This document shows, piece by piece, positions 43,930 to 56,600 of a DNA stretch of 64,000 nt (within the stretch, counting starts at the first letter, position 1; each line of letters starts with the position of its first letter). Source of the DNA: Prosopocoilus inquinatus (Eukaryota; Arthropoda; Insecta; Coleoptera; Lucanidae); NCBI GenBank assembly GCA_036172665.1, contig CM069872.1, positions 55,290,101-55,354,100 of the forward strand, given 5' to 3'. The position numbers and the translations under genes are program-made. The notes beneath the pieces are model-generated. The model made no database searches. It was not told the DNA's origin and saw only the letters and a list, made by a program, of their open reading frames with translations.

Positions 43930-45170
43930 CATTAGGAAAATGCACCCATTTGTTGTCCACCCGCAGTAAATCATCACGAGCCGCCACTGGAAAAAAAAAT
44001 GTATCACATTTATGCGGTGACAAGTGCTCGTGAACTTCCTGTTTCAATTTGCCCCCGTGAATTTTGCCCCTGCCTGCCCATTCAACGTCACTTCGCCTTC
44101 AAGCTTGAAAAATGCGGAAGACCAAAAACAACCCTTCGCCGTTTGTTATCTCGCCTGTCTGGGGGGGGGTTAAGCCGGGCTTCTCCCGCACGGGTGACTA
44201 ACTCGCTTTAGACTCGGTTTAATAAGGAAAACAATTTCGTGCGCGCCAGGTAAACCCCCGGAAAGAAAGCGGCCCTTCTTTCCGTTTAATCCGCGTTAAG
44301 ACGAACGTCTGAATTAATTAATCGCTTGTAGCCTCCCGCTAATTACGCCCGCCCCCGACGATTCTTTTTCTGCCTTCTTCAAATTTTTATGTGTTAATTA
44401 TTTAAACAAAGAAAAGTGCGTTTAGGATCCGATTTTTCCACCTTCCTATGAATTTATCATCCGGATAATATCCTTGTATTGACAGTGGCTGTTAAGGATG
44501 GTTACAGTCAGAATTGACCGAACCGGTTCCGGCAACGGCGGCGGCGCCTCCTCGTTGGTTCGCTTGCAGGTGCGGCAACGTCGCTTCGTCCCACTTACTA
44601 CCCGACGAGAATATTTGTTTTCTTTTGTTTTTCGTTCATTTCACAGTTTTCCTTTATTTGCTTTTATTTCGCAGTTAGTTGGACAAATGAAATGAAAAAA
44701 TTATACTTTACAGGTTAGGTGCGGCTGTTATTCTGTCGCCGGGTTCAAAGGTTCAACAGTCTTAAGGACATACAAGCCGCCGTGATTTTCAAGAGAAAAT
44801 AAACTGAAAATTCTCTCCTTATTTCTTTCCCCCCCCCCTAATGAATTAATGTTTTGCATTTTGTACATTTTGTTCGTTTGTCTTGCTTCGTCCTCTCGTT
44901 TCCGGTCTTGCCGGTTTCTTTACTTGCAGATTTCTCGGCCGGAAACTCAATTAATTAACACTTCGGCGTAATTGGACCGCTTTTTGTAATACGTTTGACC
45001 GTACGAGAAACATCTGGCAACCCTGGTACGACTCCATTCCGCCATTTTTGCCTACCGCGACAGGTTCGAAGCGAGTTGTGTTCGTTCGTTGTTCCGTGAA
45101 CCTGTGCAATTAGTGATTGCAAGATTCAAATAAACGTCTTAACAGATATGTTTAAACGGTTATTAACAGC
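43930..45170. other. Intergenic, no gene recognised
   Basis: Short frames, and G and C homopolymers (44161-44170, 44828-44838). TCTGGCAACCCTGG is at about 45013. Nothing further. Confidence 0.35.
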
Positions 45171-45184
45171 GCTATGTGACGTTA

Positions 45185-45244
45185 CCGCCTCTCCCTCTTT
45201 CTCTCTCTCTCTCTCTCTTTCTCTTTCTCTTTCTCTCTCTCTCT

Positions 45245-45284
<40 letters not shown>

Positions 45285-45303
45285 CTCTCTCTTTCTCTTT
45301 CCT
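45185..45303 (+). repeat. (CT)n microsatellite with TTTCTC variants
   Basis: About 120 bp of CT/TTTCTC repeats, giving a spurious Leu/Ser/Phe frame. Confidence 0.95.
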
Positions 45304-45459
45304 TAGATTAGTTTTTTTTTGGACAAGCGTCGCATTTTTGTGTGAGATTGTTTATAATTGGATTACTTTTTCCCAATAAAAATACTCCCCCCCACATTTT
45401 TTGCAATATTAAATCTTTGTATTTACATAAAATTTATGTACACATTGCTTTCGTGTTAC

Positions 45460-46640
45460 TTTTGCAAGTATAAAGCTTTCAGGCTGTATTTCGTTAAATA
45501 AAATTGGCACTTATGGTCGTCTTTTCATAAGACATCAGACTTTAAGGAAGCTTTAATTTAAAGTCACTTTAAGAACAGGGAAACAAATGCATTGTTTTTT
45601 TTTCTTTAGGTTAAAGTAACTTTAAATTTAAAATGAAATCGTGCCTTTCAGACTTTCGGCTGAGACTGCGATCGTTGAGGTTAACTTTCGGTCATGCCGA
45701 ATCAATTCTCCCGACGCTTTGACTGCGTTCTGCGGACGAGTCGAATTACTCAATGACGAAGCGAAGCGAGCGGCGCGTACGCCGGACTCCGATAGCAACG
45801 AGGACTGCATCCGCCCTCTATCAACGGACTTTAAAGCTTTCGGGCTATATTTCGTTAAATAAAATGGGCACTTATGGCCGTTTTTTCATAAGACATCAGA
45901 CTTTAAGGAAGCTTTAATTTAAAGCCGCTTTAAGAATAGGGATACAAATATATATATATATTTTTTTAGGTTATAGTAACTTTAAATTTAAAGTCCTATT
46001 ATGAAATCGACCGTTTTAGACTTTCAACGGAAGCGTATTTCGGCTGAGACTGCAATCGTTGAGGTTTACTTTCGGGCCCAGCTCATGCCGAATCAATTCT
46101 CCCTACGCTTTGACTGCGTCGACTGCGTTCTGCGGACGAGTCGAATTTCTCAATGACGAAGCGAAGCGAGCGGCGCGTACACCGGACTCCGATAGCGACG
46201 AGGACTGCATCCACCCTCTATCAACGGACTTTCAAGCTTTCGGGCTGTATTTCATTAAATAAAATGAGCACTTATGGCCGCTTTTTCATAAAACATCAGA
46301 CCTTAAGAAAGCTTTAATTTAAAGCCGCTTTAAGAATAGGGAAACAAATGTTTTTTTTTTTTTTTTAGGTTAAATTAACTTTAAATTTAAGGTCCTGTTA
46401 TGAAGTCGGCCGTATTAGACTTTCAACAGGAGCGTATTTTGGTTGAGACTGCGTTCATTGAGGTTTACCTTTGGGCTGAATCAATTCTCTCTACGCTTTG
46501 ACTGCGTGCCGCGGACGAGTCGAATTTCTCAATGACGAGGTGAAGCGTACACCGGACTCCGTTAGAGACGAGGACTGCATCCGCCCCCAATCAACGGACT
46601 TTAAAGCTGGAGGGACAACAACAGCTGATCACGTCTAGTA
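45460..46640 (+). repeat. Three tandem units of 360-400 bp, each with a family B element
   Basis: CACTTATGG(T/C)CG..TTTTTCATAA starts the units near 45508, 45869 and 46269. Each holds a family B piece (AAGGAAGCTTTAATTTAAAG to AGGTTA(A/T)AGTAACTTTAAA) and then a CpG-rich part with GACTGCGTTCTGCGGACGAG and ACTCCGATAGCGACGAGG. A plus-strand frame of about 70 codons is partly conserved (CRINSPDALTAFCGRVE and TDFKAFGLYFVK in unit 1), but frames shift between units, so coding is doubtful. Confidence 0.8.
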
Positions 46641-46763
46641 AGTGACGTACACTAGTTTATTTGGAATCACGCGCAAGTATAATCGGCGCGACGCGCAGTG
46701 CATTAGTTAAGAAGAATTATTACAAGCTCGACTATCGTCATCTCGTTTAAATAACGAGTCTTA

Positions 46764-46914
46764 AGGCCCATTTTCAAAATCGAACTGAACGAGAGTTTAA
46801 AATAAAAGTCACATTCATGTATGTAAATAACTATGTTTTCGCAGTCGTTTTGTTTGGACATCCGACTGTGACTTTTATTTTAAACTCTCGTTCAGTTCGA
46901 TCGTGAAACCGGCT
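46764..46914. mobile_element. 151-bp foldback element, family A
   Basis: Arms of about 50 bp are nearly perfect: ATCGAACTGAACGAGAGTTT on the left is exactly complemented on the right. The inner AAAAGTCACATTC / GACTGTGACTTTTA pair matches the copy at 27914-28048, so a family with at least two members is visible in this window. Confidence 0.8.
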
Positions 46915-46917
46915 GTA

Positions 46918-47052
46918 AGGGCCGATTTCATAATAGGACTTTAAATTTAAAGTTATTTTAACCTAAAAAAAAAAAAAATACATTTGTTTCCCCCTTTTTT
47001 AAAGTGACTTTAAATTAAAGCTCCCTTAAAGTCTGATTACGAAAACGGCCGT
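46918..47052. mobile_element. Family B element, further copy
   Basis: GGGCCGATTTCATAATAGGA at 46919 through AAAGTCTGATTACGAAAACGGCC at about 47048; GGCC-ended inverted termini as at 28987-29330. It adjoins the family A element with almost no spacer. Confidence 0.75.
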
Positions 47053-47059
47053 AAGTATC

Positions 47060-49540
47060 ATGTCGCTTTTTTGGAGTAAAGTCGAGCTGTTCTATCAGTA
47101 CCGATCCCTCGCAGTAACTCGTCAGTTGAACAGTTTGAAGTCTGGTTTGTAATTTCCGACGTTTGCGTCGTTGATAGTTGGCCTTTGCTGAGGGGGGAGG
47201 GGGCACGCGTTATTCTTCGAGTTGACCGATATTTTCTACATTTCCGTGTTGCATTATTCGTCTAACCCTACGCTGAACGCGCAGGTTAATGAAAATCTCC
47301 TGGAGGTTCTAGAGAACACCAGCGCACGTCGTGGGGCATTGAAAAACTGCTGCACGGTACATACAACCTTCAGGTGAGATTATTTCCCTGACGCCCTTAA
47401 TTATACATCAATTAATATGGTAATCCACCCCGTCTCCGTTCGAGTTAGCTTCGGGACAGTTGTTGAGAGAGAAAGCGACGCACGCGAACATGCCACCACC
47501 ACGTGACTTTAGCGTTCGGTGAAAGTTTTTCAAGATATAATCTGGTAAATAAATTTACGGGGAAGTGAAAAGAGCGCGGGGGGGGGGAGCTTAATAAAAA
47601 GGGAATGAAAAGGAAGTATTTTTTGTTTTTTGTTTAATTAAAATGTGTTTAGAAATCTGCGCCCCGCGCGTGCTATATACGGAATTATTCTCTCTGGGGG
47701 CTTCCCCCAAAACAGATCTATTTGCAGCATTGATCATCGACGCGACGACGGGGAGAATTTATTCCCCACGCAATCTCCATTGATGAGTATCCACCACCAA
47801 TCAAAACCTGCACGCCTGGACACACACGAATTGATTCAGTTTTCGCCTGATATATCTCTCCTCCTCACCCCCTTCGTCTCCCCCCCCCCCCCCCAAAAAA
47901 AAAAGACGGCGATAAATTTTCCCCTTTTTAAGCGCGTCGTGTCGCGTCCTTTAATCTCCAGAGGCGATCCAGAATGTTTTGCTGCTTGCTTGATACTCAC
48001 GATGACTTGGTGGATTGTCTTTTTTGTTGCTCACTTGACAAACAACAAAACAAATTCTGAATAAACAAAAAGGAAAGAGTCAGCTGGAGGCAAGCGGAGC
48101 GGAGTTGCAAAAACAAACATCCGAAGGAGGGACGGTTTGAAATTCACGCGGACAGCAACCGGATTAATTACCGGAATTCCTCCTTCTTGGTGAATCGAAC
48201 CCTCTTACGGAAACAAATGATTTCGAAAGAGTACCCGAGTACTCGACCTTATAATTTATTCGAAATTTTAATTTTGACTTTAATTCAAAACAACTGCGGG
48301 CGGAATTCGATCTATTTCATTTTTAACATAAACTTTCCCGGTAGATAAGCGACGCTGGACAGGAAACGCTCTAGTCTAAACAGTTAAGATCGCGTCATCG
48401 GGAGAACCGCGCGCCACCCAGGGCGTTCCGGAATCTCTGTTACCACGTCCTGCCTGAAAAAGGTATAGTAATCGTAATCTTATATACCAACATCATGTTC
48501 TCTCTGTTTCTGTTTTATTTTGTAATTGTTTATTCGATTTTTTTGTATTAGTTTAAACTGGTAGCGCACGAGGGAGGGACATTATTAATTGTACAGTTTC
48601 CGAGCTCAAGAACCGCCCTTCGAATAAGTTATTAAGCAATCAGTTACTCAGGTTCGAGGCTCGAGCGCCTCAGTTAGGCAACCATACCTACACGTTTACA
48701 ACGTCCGCGCATACCATCGGGGAAACTGTCCCAAGACGCTCTTGGCCATTCCACTGTTCGTTTCGTTTCTGATTTTTAATTATTATCGATCTCGGGCCTC
48801 ATTTGTTACTCGTACTTACCCCCGAAGCAGTCGTTAACGTACACGAATGAAACGTCGGGCCTTCACTTGATCTCGCGCAAACTTCCTTATTAATTTGGCG
48901 TGCGCGCGAAAATTTTCAATAAAGTCTCGAGTAAACAGGTTCGCCTGATTAAGTGTAAGTTCCGGAGCGGGCGACGCGAAATTAAACACGAAAGAAAAAC
49001 TAAGCGGGGAGACTTTTTTGGCGGAGTCGTTAATTAATAGAGCGCGGCGAGGGCGCGTCTGCTAAAAGGGTTTCCCAGTTTTCCTTACACGTCCATATTT
49101 TACTTTTGCTGCCTGGCTGTAGTTTTCTGTTTTGGAACGCCCAGACGAATGCATCTCGTCTTAATAACTGGAACTTACGCGCCAGACTTTAACAAGAAGG
49201 AATTGCAGTTATTAACGAAAAAAAAAAAAACTGACATCCTAAAAAGAATGGTGTAATATACAGAGCGTTGCTGCCACTTAAAGCTTCTACGTTCTATGTT
49301 CTACGCGACGACGAGAGGAAGACGATAGTGAAAACCGCATCGTCCTATCACTTACCGTTCTCGAGATATTAGCATTTTCAGGCTCCATGGCATGCCCAGC
49401 TCAGTGGAGATGGAAGACTAAGCGCGTAGAGATTCGGTGGTATATGCTCCGAAAGAAAAAAAAAAAAGGCGGCAAATTCATCGATTTTGAAAGAAAATGA
49501 AGCAATCGCGGCGATCCAATCGAAATTCGCCGATTTTCAG
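47060..49540. other. Intergenic, no gene recognised
   Basis: G and C homopolymers (47577-47588, 47880-47894). The 139-codon frame at 47645-48064 crosses the poly-C/A tract and has no domain resemblance. No tRNA-like cloverleaf was found, although GGTTCGA words occur. Confidence 0.35.
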
Positions 49541-49544
49541 GAAA

Positions 49545-50690
49545 CAACCTGCATATTAAGTTTGACTCGCAATTATTCTCGATTGCTCAGCTTTGGGAAA
49601 ACGCGAAAATAATATCACGCTTTTCGTTTTTTAGCTCAGACGTTCTCTTTGAATTCGTTTTAAAATACTCCGACCATAAAATAGTGCAAAAATTCTCGAA
49701 ACACCGACACTCCTTTACGGTTTTAAAAATTCTCGAAACACCGACACACCTTTGTGGTTTTAAATAAATAATAAATAGTGTCGTTCGGAGACTCTCGTTT
49801 TTAGATAGCGCATTTTTTCTTGTTTCGTGGAAGCCCAACCTAACCCAACCTGCGTATTAAATTTGACACGCATTTATTCTCGATTGCTCAACTTTAAGGA
49901 ACCGCGAAACATCAAATAATATCACGCTTTTCGTTTTTTTAGTTCGGACGCTCTCTTTGCATTCGTTTCAAAATACTCCGACCATAAAATAGTGTAAAAT
50001 TTCTCGAAACACCGGCATTCCTTTGTGGTTTTAAATAAATAATAAATAATATCGTTCGGAAACTGTACTTTTAGATGGCGCGTTTTTTCTGTTTCGTGAG
50101 AGCCAAACCCAACCCAATACAACCTGCGTATTAAATTTGACGCGTATTTATTCTCGATTGCTCAACTTTAGGGAACCGCGAAACATCAAATAATGATCTC
50201 ACGCTTTTCGTTTTAGCTCAGACGCTCTCTTTGCAATCGTTTTAAAATATTCCGACCATAAAATAGTGTAAAATTTCTCGAAACACCGGCATTCCTTTGT
50301 GGTTTTAAATAAATAATAAATAATATCGTTCGGAAACTGTACTTTTAGATGGCGCGTTTTTTCTGTTTCGTGAGAGCCCAACCCAACCCAATCCAACCTG
50401 CGTATTAAATTTGATGCGTATTTATTTTCGATTGCTCAACTTTAGGGAACCGCGAAACATCAAATAATGATCTCGCGCTTTTCGTTTTAGCTGAGACGCT
50501 CTCTTTGCATTCGTTTTAAAATACTCCGACCATAAAATAGTGTAAAAATTCTCGACGCACCGACACTCCCTTGTGGTTTCAAATAAATAATAAATAATGT
50601 CGTTCGGAAACTCGTGTTATTAAGCCACACATCTCCTATTTTTAGGTAGATAGATATTTTTTCTGTTTTGTGAGAGCCGATCGAAATTAT
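49545..50690. repeat. 275-300-bp tandem array, four copies
   Basis: CTGC(A/G)TATTAA(A/G)TTTGA starts copies near 49549, 49850, 50124 and 50397. Each contains TTCTCGATTGCTCA(A/G)CTTT, AAATACTCCGACCATAAAAT and TCTCGAAACACCG. The middle copies end with TTTTAGATGGCGCGTTTTTT and an AACCCAACCCAA run. Confidence 0.88.
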
Positions 50691-50699
50691 TATTTCGCG

Positions 50700-51520
50700 C
50701 GGCGCCGGCGGCGGCGAGAGAGCGTCAGAATGGAGAAACGCCCAGCTCAGTGAAGAAAGGCGTGGTCCAAAAAGGAATTAAAGGATGAACAGATAAAGAC
50801 CCAGCAGCGAACGGCAATTCGAGTTTCGGTGAAGAGATGAATTGCGTTCGGTTCGAACGCGATTGTTTTTGCCGCCGGCACCAATCAGAAATGCCAACCC
50901 TATCGCGCCGACTTCTCCATTCGACGATTTGAATAATCCATAAATGAGTCATAAACGGCCCGAAAAGTTAATCACCAAATCCAGTCACGTTTCGCGATAA
51001 CTACAACAACACAGTTTGTTTTTTTCTCACCACCCCCGGACTTGTATACTTCGCGGTGTAGACAATAACCCTTTCTGTGCGCACTTACCGCTTCCCCCCG
51101 CCCCTCGTCGTAATTAACGCGAGGGGGGCGGGCGGGGGGTGGCGGAGGCTAATTACAAACTCGCGCTCAGATTACAACTTGGCCGAGGAAAGACTACCTG
51201 TTACTGATTATAATAAATGTCGCCCGCGAAGAAACGGGGGGTGGGTGGGTGGGGGAGGGGATTAAGCGCGCTCTCAGATTAGCAGTTTTCAGATTTGACA
51301 TCCCGCCCCCGACCCTCGAGAAAAGACAATCCCAGTGCTTCCAGTTAAGTTTTTTTTTAATTACAACGCCGCCGCCGCCGCCGCCGCCGCTCCGGCCCGA
51401 GTTCCTTTCATTTGCATTTTGCACTTTTAATGGTCGGAAGCGGGGGCTTGAGTTTAATCCGAGCTGCAATAGTACAAGTTGATTTTTTAGGGCGGGGGGC
51501 GGGGGCGAGGGGGTTTGTCT
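50700..51520. other. Intergenic with GCC and G-rich tracts
   Basis: G-rich stretches at 51124-51145 and 51236-51260, and a (GCC)n run at about 51368-51391. No gene recognised. Confidence 0.4.
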
Positions 51521-51524
51521 TAAT

Positions 51525-51860
51525 GAGAAATCTTAAAAGAAAATTAGTTGCAAGTCAGTTTCGTTTGCGGTGGGCCTTCCGCGCGGCTGTTTCCGCCACT
51601 TCAGCACGACGACACGCCGAAACTGTTTAAAAAAAAGTTGTTAAATCGAGAAGGCAAAGAAATGAATGGGTACCCGTTAATGAGAAATCTTTAAAAAAAA
51701 AACTGAGTTGCAAGTCAGTTTCGATTGCGGTGGATCTTCTGGACAGCTGTTTCTGCCCTATTCGGGGCCTCTTCAGCAAGACGCCGTGCCAAAACTGTTT
51801 ATAAAAAAAAGTTTAAGTCGTTAAGTAATCGAGAAGAAGGCAATGAGGTTCGAAATGAAT
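51525..51860. repeat. About 157-bp duplicated segment (two copies)
   Basis: TTAATGAGAAATCTT and GTTGCAAGTCAGTTTCG recur at 51519/51549 and 51677/51708, followed in each by CTGTTTC(C/T)GCC and AAACTGTTTA. A simple tandem duplication. Confidence 0.75.
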
Positions 51861-51919
51861 CGGATTTCTTTTTGCTAAAACGAGAATTGTTTGGCTTCAA
51901 GTCGTGAGACTAATGTTCG

Positions 51920-52620
51920 AGGATGATGGCGCCATCTATCGGCCGACGCGATGGGTGAAGTGAATTCCCAGCGTCATCTATCGCCGACTGAAGCTGCCTG
52001 CGAAAATTGTTTTTAATTGTTAATCAACAATTTTGAAACAAGTGTAATTAAAAGCAGCTTTCCGTTTCTTTGCCCAATTAAAAAAAAAAAAAACTAAGCT
52101 TTCAACAGATGGCGCCATCTATGCGATCAGTATGGATGATAACTTTTCCTAACGCCAGACTCACCTACTCTGATCGTCGCTTAATTGCGATTGGTTTATT
52201 TCGGTCATAATTCCAAGTTTCAACGCGTTTAGACGAATAAAAAAAAATTAATAACATTTTCTACTTTTAGTGCAATCAGCAACCGACAGATGGCGCTTTT
52301 AACAAGGAAAAGGGAGAGCCGTCACTCGTGTTATTAAGACATCACCTCTCATATTCAATTCGTTAAAGTTTTTCTTTTTGTTAGTTTTATTATTATTTAA
52401 TTAATTAATCCGATTTTCAAAGCGTCAGCGCCATCTCGTGTTAATATTGCTAAGAGAGGCATCTGTCTCTTAACAATGTCAATCAACGATCAGATGGCGT
52501 TGATGCGTGAAAAATCGGATTTACGTCCTAATTAGAGCCGCGCCGAATTAAACCTACAACAGATGGCACCCGCGTTTAGATAAAAGTTAGCCGTTTCGAT
52601 AACAGATGGCGCCAGCGGAT
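51920..52620. promoter_or_regulatory. Cluster of eight ATGGCGCC-type sites
   Basis: AGATGGCGC-like words, on either strand, occur at about 51926-51938, 51971-51981, 52106-52122 (palindromic GATGGCGCCATC), 52287-52297, 52427-52436, 52491-52500, 52559-52568 and 52602-52613. The core resembles both the Drosophila CTCF core (AG(A/G)TGGCGC) and the YY1/Pho ATGGC core. The surrounding sequence is not itself repeated, so the sites are not just a tandem array. Insulator or Polycomb-response function is inference. Confidence 0.45.
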
Positions 52621-52733
52621 CCGTAATTAATCAATGAATCAAAGCGAATAAAATTTACAACGCCGGAATTCACAAAAATGCGTCACGTAATTTTTTTTTT
52701 TTTTTTTAGTAATAATCTGCGGGGAAAAAATTT

Positions 52734-52760
52734 GCTGCTTTGTCTGTGGAACAAAGCAGC
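52734..52760. other. Perfect 10-bp hairpin
   Basis: GCTGCTTTGT and ACAAAGCAGC are separated by a 7-nt loop. It is followed by TGATTTAG with no U run, so there is no reason to call it a terminator. Confidence 0.5.
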
Positions 52761-52779
52761 TGATTTAGTCACGTGATAC

Positions 52780-53630
52780 TTTCAGAATATCTTTGAAAGC
52801 CCTGTATAAGCAGGGATGTTAAAAGAAAAAGAAAAAAAACAAATACGCATCGACGCCGCCTGTCAGACGCGTTTGATTAAACCGGACGGCGCGGAGCGCG
52901 CTCTTGTCCTAATGCGAAGCGATTTTCATTGTAGATGGGTGATTCTCCTCCACCCCCCGCCCCCCGAAAAAAATGAATGCGTGTAATTAAAAAAGGACGT
53001 GCGTGACACTAATTGTACAATATTTCACCCTCCCGCCGCGGTTCTTCCGCGGTCAGGATAAGCGCCGGGACACGCCCGTTTGGACGGACCCTTTCGGTTG
53101 AGGAATCTTCCAATCTAACAAAAAGGAATTTTCCCCCTTCCACCCCCCTCACCACTTCCCCCAAGCGCATGCACGCACGCACAAAAATAAAATAAACAAG
53201 GATTATCGCGCCCGCCCAATTTATTTTTAAATACGTTCGCGAATTAATCCGAGCCACGAAAAAGAAAAACGGATTATCTCTCACCCCCGATATTTATTTT
53301 TTGTTTTTTGTTTTTTGTTTTTTTTTTTTTGTAATTGTTCGCGCGCGATCTTGGTGGCCAAGTTTGAGTATGTTAGTTATAAGTGAGGGTTAATTACACG
53401 CGGCTTGTTCAGCAACAACATCAAAGCACAGGGTGCATGCCTCGTTTAAGAAGGGTTACTTGTTGCTGCCGCCACTGCTGCTGCACGCGGGGGAGTTTCG
53501 CTCGGTGCGTTTGTTGTTTAATAAGGGCGGCGTGCAACAAAGCGTAATAACATTCATTCATGTCCAGTGCAGACGGGGGGAGGGGGGGTGGAATCTAGAA
53601 CCGGAAGTTTCGGAATAAAATTCAAACCCT
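52780..53630. other. Intergenic, no gene recognised
   Basis: Short frames with no domain. A TTTTTTG run lies at about 53298-53330, and GCATGCACGCACGCAC at about 53166. Confidence 0.35.
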
Positions 53631-53639
53631 CTTTCCCTG

Positions 53640-56600
53640 ACAGTCAAGTCCTAATCGATTTAAGCATTTGACTCAAGGAAAGGGGGTTGAAAAATTTTTT
53701 AGTATTAAAGAAAGCCGTTCCCGGCGGCAAAAACGCCCTGGAGGAATTTAAGAAGCGACTCGGCTACACATAGAAGAACGCAAAGAGGCAGTCCGAAACA
53801 ATTAGGGACTGCACACGCCCCCAAAACAAGAAACAAAGGAGAAAAAGGAAAGTTGGTTGAATTTTTTTTCACATTGCCAATTCTACAGACTTAAACATCC
53901 GTTAGGACTTCACTTAAGGAAAGAGGAGGTTGAATTTTTTTTTTAAACTTACAATCCTAAGGAGAGCCATTTCCGGCGGCATAAACGCCGTCGTGGAGGA
54001 ATTCAAGAAGCAACGCAGTCCGAAACAATCAGGGACTGCACACGCCCCCAAAACAAAATCGAAAGAGAAAAAGGAAAAGCGGTTGAATTTTTTTTTTCAC
54101 ACTTTTAGTTCTATGGATTTAAGCATCAAATGAGACTTGACCACTTAAGAGAAGGGGGAGGGGGGAGTGAAATTTCTTTTCAAAATTCCAGTTCTAAAGA
54201 AGGCTTCATAAACGCCCCCGTGGAGAAATTCAAAAAGCGACTTGGATAAGTAAAGAAGCAAACCAAAACAATTTGAGGCTGCACACGCCCCCAAAACAAA
54301 AATGAAGGAGAGAAAGGAAAGGCGGTTGAATTTTTTTTTCACTCTTCCAATTCTATAGATTTAAGCATCCGTGAGGGCTTGACTTAAAGGAAGGGGGGTT
54401 GAAATGTTTTTTTTTTCAAAATCTAATTCTAAGGAAAGCCACTTCCGGCGGCATAAACGCCGTGGAGGAATACAAGAAACGACTTGACTGTAGACAGAAG
54501 AACATAAAGAAACAATTTGAGACTGCAGACGCCCCCAAAACAAAAATGATGGTGAAAAAGGAAAGGCGGTTGAAATTTCTTTTCACACATCCAGTTCCAA
54601 GGATCAAATAAGACTTGACTACTTAAGGAAAGGGGAGTTGAAATTTTTTTTCCGTACTTCCAGTTCTAAAGTAAGTCATTTCCGCGCGACTTGGATAAGT
54701 AAAGAAGAAAACTGTAACAATTTCAGACTGCACACGCCCCCAAAACAAAAACGAAGGAGAAAAAGGAAAAGCGGTTGAATTTTTTTTCACGCTTCAGTTC
54801 TACAGATTTAAGCATCCGTTAGGGCTTGATTTAAAGGAAGGGGGGTTGAAATGTTTTTTTTTTCAAAATCTAATTCTAAGGAAAGCCATTTCCGGCGGCA
54901 TGAACGCCGTGGAGGTATTCAAGAAGCGACTTGGCTATACACAGAAGAACGTAAAGAAATAATTTGAGACTGCAGACGCCCCCAAAACAAAAACGATGGT
55001 GAAAAACGAAAGGCGGTTGAAATTTCTTTTCACACATCCAGTTCCAAGGATCACATAAGGATTGACTACTTAAGGAAAGGTGGTTGAAATTTTTTTTCCA
55101 AACTTCTAGTTCTAAAGAAAGCCATTTCCGCGCGACTTGGATAAGTAAAGAAGCAAACCGAAACAATTTAAGACTGCACTCGCCCCCAAAACAAAAACAC
55201 AGGAGAAAAAGGAAAAGCGGTTGAAATTTTTTTTTCACACTTCCAGCTCTATGGATTTAAACATTTAAACATCCATTAGGACTTCACTGATGAAAAGTGG
55301 AGGGGTTGAATCTTTTTTTTTAAACTTCCAGTTCCAAGGAAAGCCATTTCCGGCGACGTAAACGCCGCCGTGGAAAAATTCAAAAAGCGACTTGGCTACG
55401 CAAAAAAGCAAACCGAAACAATTTGAGACTGCACACGCCCCCAAAACAAAAACGAAGGAGAAAACGGAAAGGGGGTTGAAATTTTTTTTTCACACTTCCA
55501 GCTGTATGGATTTAAACATTTAAACATCCATTAGGACTTCACTGATGGAAAGTGGAGGGGTTGAATCTTTTTTTTTTAACTTCCAGTTCCAAGGAAAGCC
55601 ATTTCCGGCGACGTAAACGCCGCCGTGAAAAAATTCAAAAAGCGACTTGGCTACGCAAAAAAGCAAACCGAAACAATTTGAGTCTGCACACGCCCCCAAA
55701 ACAAAAACGAAGGAGAAAACGGAAATGGGGTTGAAATTTTCTTTTTCCACACTTCCAGCTCTATGGATTTAAACATTTAAACATCCATTAGGACTTCACT
55801 GATGGAAAGTGGAGGGGTTGAATCTTTTTTTTTAAACTTCCAGTTCCAAGGAAAGCCATTTCCGGCGACGTAAACGCCGCCGTGGAAAAATTCAAAAAGC
55901 GACTTGGCTACGCAAAAAAGCAAACCGAAACAATTTGAGACTGCACACGCCCCCAAAACAAAAACGAAGGAGAAAACGGAAGGGGGGTTGAAATTTTTTT
56001 TTTCCACACTTCCAGCTCTATGGATTTAAACATTTAAACATCCATTAGGACTTCACTGATGGAAAGTGGAGGGGTTGAATCTTTTTTTTTAAACTTCCAG
56101 TTCCAAGGAAAGCCATTTCCGGCGACGTAAACGCCGCCGTGGAAAAATTCAAAAAGCGACTTGGCTACGCAAAAAAGCAAACCGAAACAATCTGAGGCTG
56201 CACACGCCCCCAAAACAAAAACGAAGGAGAAAACGGAAAGGGGGTTGAAACTTTTTTTCACACTTCCAGCTCTATGGATTTAAACATTTAAACATCCATT
56301 AGGACTTCACTGATGGAAAATGGAGGGGTTGAATCTTTTTTTTTAAACTTCCAGTTCCAAGGAAAGCCATTTCGGCGACGTAAACGCCGCCGTGGAAAAA
56401 TTCAAAAAGCGACTTGGTTACGCAAAGAAGCAATCCGAAACAATTTGAGACTGCACACGCCCCCAAAACAAAATCGAATCTATGGATTTAAGCCTCCACT
56501 AAGACTTAAGCAAAGGGGGGGGGGAGGCTAAATTTTTTTTACACTTTCATTTCTAGATTTAAAAAATGCGCGTTCCGGCGCTGATGATGATCATCTTGGT

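Noticed and set aside
47645..48064. 139-codon frame
   Set aside because: It runs through poly-C/poly-A tracts and shows no domain or codon bias.
48600..48680. tRNA-like word GGTTCGAGGCTCGAG, and GAATCGAACCC at 48190
   Set aside because: No A-box or cloverleaf stems could be fitted on either strand.
49830..49852. CCTAACCCAACC words as telomere-like (TTAGG) repeats
   Set aside because: Only two or three imperfect words at each array unit end, not a run of CCTAA.
55520..56261. Repeated 75-codon minus-strand frames with Cys- and Phe-rich sequence
   Set aside because: They occur only in the homogenised 257-bp units and are broken in diverged copies of the same array.
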